This document shows, piece after piece, positions 60,180 to 64,000 of a DNA stretch of 64,000 nucleotides (within the stretch, counting starts at the first letter, position 1; every line of letters starts with the position of its first letter). Origin of the DNA: Streblospio benedicti (Eukaryota; Annelida; Polychaeta; Spionida; Spionidae); contig CM032666.1 of NCBI GenBank assembly GCA_019095985.1, positions 50,948,027 to 51,012,026 of the forward strand, in the 5' to 3' direction. The notes beneath the pieces are model-generated. The model saw nothing but the letters and a program-made list of their open reading frames with translations. It was not told the origin of the DNA and ran no database searches. Position numbers and translations under genes: made by a program.

Positions 60180-60330
60180 TTATATTCCTCTCTCTCTCTT
60201 CTATGGCAAAACAGCTCCTACTCACTATATATTGACATAGCTTGAAGACACATCTTCCATTTGACTATATCCAAGTGGCCCAGACAGGACTCAGGAACTC
60301 ACGACCCCAAGGTCATGATTTGCACCCCAT
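60180..60330 (-). mobile_element. tRNA-derived SINE, second family, copy 3
   Basis: CTCTCTTCTATGGCAAAAC, TATTGACATAGCTTGAAG, GGACTCAGGAACTCACGACC. It is nearly the same as the copy 370 bp to the left, and TTGTGGATACAATTATATTCC-like flanks suggest a local duplication. Confidence 0.6.
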
Positions 60331-60865
60331 GTCATCTAACTGATGCGTAGATTCACATTGCTTTTTACAGGGTCGCCTAACCACTAGGCCAACTGTACAA
60401 GTGTCTGGAATGAGAAACTTTCAACCTATTATATAGCGGATAAGCAAACGTTACAGTGATGTCCGTGGGAACAGGCAATATAATAAATCTAGTGATGATG
60501 CTTAAACCATATCAAACAGCATTATTGAGAACAATAGACTGACACATTCAACAACCATATTTCTGAGTATATAATTCTGTTCTAATCATATTATAATCCA
60601 TTCCTGATAAGCTGTTACAAAATGTTCATCACTCAAATAAAATGAGTTGTGCAATGACATCCTAACTTCCAAACCTCTACACCCTCACTTACCCATCTAA
60701 TCTAGCGAATATTTAATATATGCATTATTGAAATTGAATCTGTGTGTACTTTTGTCAAGTCATGTCATACAACAGTTGTGTTTCATGGGTAATATGATAT
60801 ATGATAATGTGAATTATAAACAAACATTCCAACAAAAACACAGCATCTATTTTAACTCCATTCTA

Positions 60866-60974
60866 TGTATGTATGTATGTATGTATGTATGTATGTATGT
60901 ATGTATATGTATGTATGTATGTACGTATGTATGTATGTATGTATGTATGTAATAATGTATATATGTATGTAATG

Positions 60975-61035
<61 letters not shown>

Positions 61036-61128
61036 TGTATGTATGTATGTATGTATGTATGCATTCATGCATACGCTCATTCATGCATATTACTTATGCA
61101 TGCTCTGCATGCTTTGCATGCATTAATA

Positions 61129-61161
<33 letters not shown>

Positions 61162-61175
61162 TGTATGTATGTATG

Positions 61176-61207
<32 letters not shown>

Positions 61208-61291
61208 TGTATGTATGTATGTATGTATGTATGTATGTATGTATGTATGTATGTATGTATGTATGTATGTATGTATGTATGTATGTATGTA
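60866..61291. repeat. (TATG)n microsatellite, ~430 bp in two tracts
   Basis: Two long TATG tracts (60866-61060 and 61133-61291) flank a TGCATGC-rich middle. It occupies the place of the short TATG run of the Helitron-like family, so it is that run, greatly expanded. Repetitive Tyr-Val-Cys-Met frames here are artefacts. Confidence 0.95.
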
Positions 61292-61682
61292 TGCTATGAG
61301 GTATGAGGCAACAACGGCGTGAATCGATTGTGCGTGCTCTGCCAATTAAATTTTGCTTTCTAGAAGCGCTTTTATGACATTTTTAATGATATTCAATGCA
61401 CTTATATTAGCCAGCAAGAAAAAAATCAATATTCCAACCAAGCAGCAAAATTGATTATTGGATTTGAAACTGATACTGATTATTATCTGTTATTCAATAC
61501 TATTATATGGCAACAAAAATATCTTTTGCTGGATATATTGATTCTGATTCATTCTGATGTTTTCTCCTCAAATTCATAAATTTTTTATTGTAAAGTATAC
61601 ATTATTTCAGTATATATCTTAATTGCCCATGAGACAACGTCGTTCTAGCGACGCAGTGTTCTTTGAACACTTTTGATCTAGT
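61292..61682 (+). mobile_element. Helitron-like non-autonomous element, copy 4 (body and 3' end)
   Basis: After the expanded TATG tract come TATGAGGCAACAACGGCGTG, the GCCAATTAAATTTTGC region and the 3' end TCTAGCGACGCAGTG + TTCTTTGAACAC + TTTTGATCTAG, matching the copy at 43.7-44.15 kb. The 5' GCGTCGCTTCAG end is not found on the left of the microsatellite. Confidence 0.55.
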
Positions 61683-61949
61683 TTTTATGAAGTAAATTAA
61701 GTGTTATTATTTTGTAAAAAAATATGTGACACTATAATAAACTATTTACTTACTTACTATAAGCGGTTATGCTTCATGACAATTGCTGTACATGCAATCA
61801 GCCCAAAAGGACTTTGTATGTGAATTGTTGTGCATAGATAGAAGCACATATTTATATCATTTGTATAAAAGCCCACACCCTAAAATGATTAAGGTTCAAC
61901 TTTGTGACAATGTAATAAGATGTTTTCCTGCTTTAAGTAAACATGGCTC

Positions 61950-64000
61950 CTAAAGTAAACATCTTTATTGCCCATTGTTCTAGCAATGCTGTGCTCTCTG
62001 AGTAATTTTGATGTACTTATTGTTGTAATCATCAGACCACATGCTATCATGTGTCATGTAAACTCTGTTCAAGTAACTAAAAAGTCCCTGTGTGTGTGGT
62101 CGTTATTCGGTACATTATTGCTAGTACATTTGGATGGCAAGGTGACAGTTTAGACGTGTTTATAGTACTGAGCCACACCATATCATCCACACTGCACAAA
62201 CATGGTGACAGGCAGGTCGTGCAGGGACGGAGTGCAGATTGGTAGGTTCTATGATGCACAAGAAATGTTTAATATCAGATATGTAAAAAATATGATTTGC
62301 AGAATGCCCGTTAACAACTTCCCTTTTTGAAACAATGATATATACTGTAATATGACCCTAAGTATGAAGCAGTTGCAATTAAAACTGCCAAGTAGAACTT
62401 TCAGGCGTGCTGACATCATCTCCACGGCAATTTCTCCTGTGCATGTTTTCACTGGTGCAATAACTTGTGAATTGAACTATTCTACTCACCACGTCATTGG
62501 CATATGCATTGTTTGTTTATCTTCCTCAACTCCATGAGAAGCAATCAAGGCTTGCTACATGCTCAACACTACAATTATCGTTCACTCGCCTGACTTGTAT
62601 CAGCTTCATGAGTAGATATCAGAGAGAAATGTGTTATTGTTTATGGTTGTTTCTGCTCAACACCAATCCCAAGACCTGATTCCTGCTACCAGGAATCAAA
62701 CCGATGACCCTTGTGCCCAAAGTCCGGTTACCTACCCACTTGCTCACAGCAGCATGCTTCAAAGCATTATGAAGGCTGTCGTATGAATGCTGTAAAATGC
62801 TTGATTGTTTCAAATTTCATCAGAACTCAGTAAATCAATTAGTATTAAATTCAATTGTGGCCAAAATTACCTTCAAAAAGTCATTTGATTACTTTCCACC
62901 TGGAATGTACTTCTGCTTGCTTGTTTGAAAATGGCCAAAATATTCAGTGTGACGGCCATTTGATTATAAACAGAATGCACAATTGGAATTGTCGTTCTTG
63001 CTGATTGTAACAGTGTCAGTCTGAAGTATGGATCTCACCTCATATCAGTGTATTGTGTGCACCATTCTACCATTTGCTACAAAACTGTGATTTTTCACAA
63101 TCTTTTTCGAAATCATGTGAATTTGATCATCAAAAGTTATAAGGTAATCCAAGACGCAATATCACTATTTTCAAGAGACAAATGTAATGAATAATAGTTT
63201 GGACAATTTTCAATTTCGGTAGAAGTCTGTTATTTATGTTATTACTATCCACTATGCGTTGAAAACATCCTGTGAATCAATGTCACACACAAGTGTTACA
63301 TTTTGTTATCCTTTTAGGTTTCATAATTCCAACTATTTTTTTTTACTCAATGCATTGAATTTTATTTTTTTTATCTTCACTTATATATATGGATAGTACA
63401 CATAATTTATTTGGATGGATAAAGAAATTTGTTATTCAATTTTCGTTAACACTTGATTATCAACACGGATTTCCGTGCTTTCTTCATGAATGGTGAAATG
63501 TTGGTCAGCAGGCATATATAGCATATATAATATGTCAGCCCAAATTATGAATTATAAATTATAAGAAAACTTTGACTGGTGCATGGACATACATTTTGCA
63601 TGAAATAGTTAGGCTAGTCAATTTGAGTATTGAAATGGACATTTTGACTTACAAACAAATTAATATCCTTTCACCTTTTGGATAGGTCTCACAAATGAAT
63701 GGCAATGAATCAACAAAAAATCAGTAATAGGTAAAGTTATTGTTTTGGATAGAATACAAAAATAGCCCACGAAATTTATATCCTACAAACCTCTTTCAAT
63801 TTACATTTTAGACACATTTTAACTATTGTGAAACAAAATTTGTTTGTTTAAGGCTTCCCAGTGCGTTGGTATGTTGCAACATGAACACAGAGTAAACTTC
63901 CACCTTAATAAGTTGCACTGGACTGGTATAAGATTCCCAGCTACACAACACTTTGATATTCTTGTTCTCTCTTTTAGTATGGCCACTGTAGATTTAGGGG
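61950..64000. repeat. Repeat block, unit 4 (continues beyond window)
   Basis: It starts with a Helitron-like 3'-end fragment (CATCTTTATTGCCCATTGTT … GTGCTCTCTGAG) and is collinear with 38090-40226 over its full length, up to TATGGCCACTGTAG near 63980. The relation to unit 3 is much closer than to units 1 and 2 in the second half. No gene. Confidence 0.8.
62483..62758 (-). mobile_element. tRNA-derived SINE, copy 9
   Basis: Same family and position within the repeat block as copies 5 and 7: 3' phrase CACGTCATTGGCAT, then GAGTAGATATCAGAGAGAAA, inverted B box GGAATCAAACCG and head ending at GCAGCATGCTT. Confidence 0.8.

Noticed and set aside
60847-61345. Tyr-Ile-His-Thr and Met-Tyr-Val-Cys repeat frames
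   Set aside because: Translation of the TATG microsatellite.

Overview
The window is eukaryotic. It is AT-rich and mostly non-coding, with split genes that have GT/AG splice sites, tRNA-derived SINEs, LINE fragments, foldback elements, long microsatellites and three 100-N assembly gaps. Secreted EGF plus C-type lectin genes, together with this repeat spectrum, suggest a draft genome of a marine invertebrate. I cannot name the phylum from the sequence alone.

Layout: 1-4.25 kb is the fossil of a Ty3/gypsy-type LTR retroelement, cut by the window edge. It is followed directly by a ~139-bp satellite with poly-G tracts (4.26-5.09 kb) and a 168-bp satellite of about 21 units (5.18-8.67 kb). From 8.7 to 25.7 kb there is no intact gene. 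This stretch holds a Harbinger-like non-autonomous DNA transposon with 'TTA' target duplications (12.35-14.23 kb), a TACG-rich MITE (19.13-19.60 kb), a foldback with tRNA-like sequence (24.5-24.74 kb), a decayed coding remnant (10.8-11.2 kb, minus) and the last exon of a class A GPCR (18.55-19.07 kb, plus).

The main genes are three paralogous, minus-strand secreted lectin loci: A (28.09-32.75 kb), B (48.74-51.63 kb, no leader exon found) and C (54.94-58.25 kb, degraded). The ancestral plan is leader plus basic spacer exon, one or more EGF exons, and two exons making one C-type lectin domain. All coding introns are phase 1. The domains of A and B keep the EPN and WND motifs of calcium-dependent mannose-type lectins. 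The loci lie in larger duplicated blocks (about 25.7-33.3, 46.4-52.4 and 52.7-58.8 kb) that share 3' flanks, introns and an intronic SINE. A and C also share a promoter region.

Between and after these blocks are ~2-kb repeat blocks (33.4-40.2 kb and 62.0-64.0 kb). They carry a SINE and, in some copies, a Helitron-like element with a TATG microsatellite. Long microsatellites lie at 16.4, 45.0 and 60.9-61.3 kb. No rRNA gene, functional tRNA or CRISPR array was seen.
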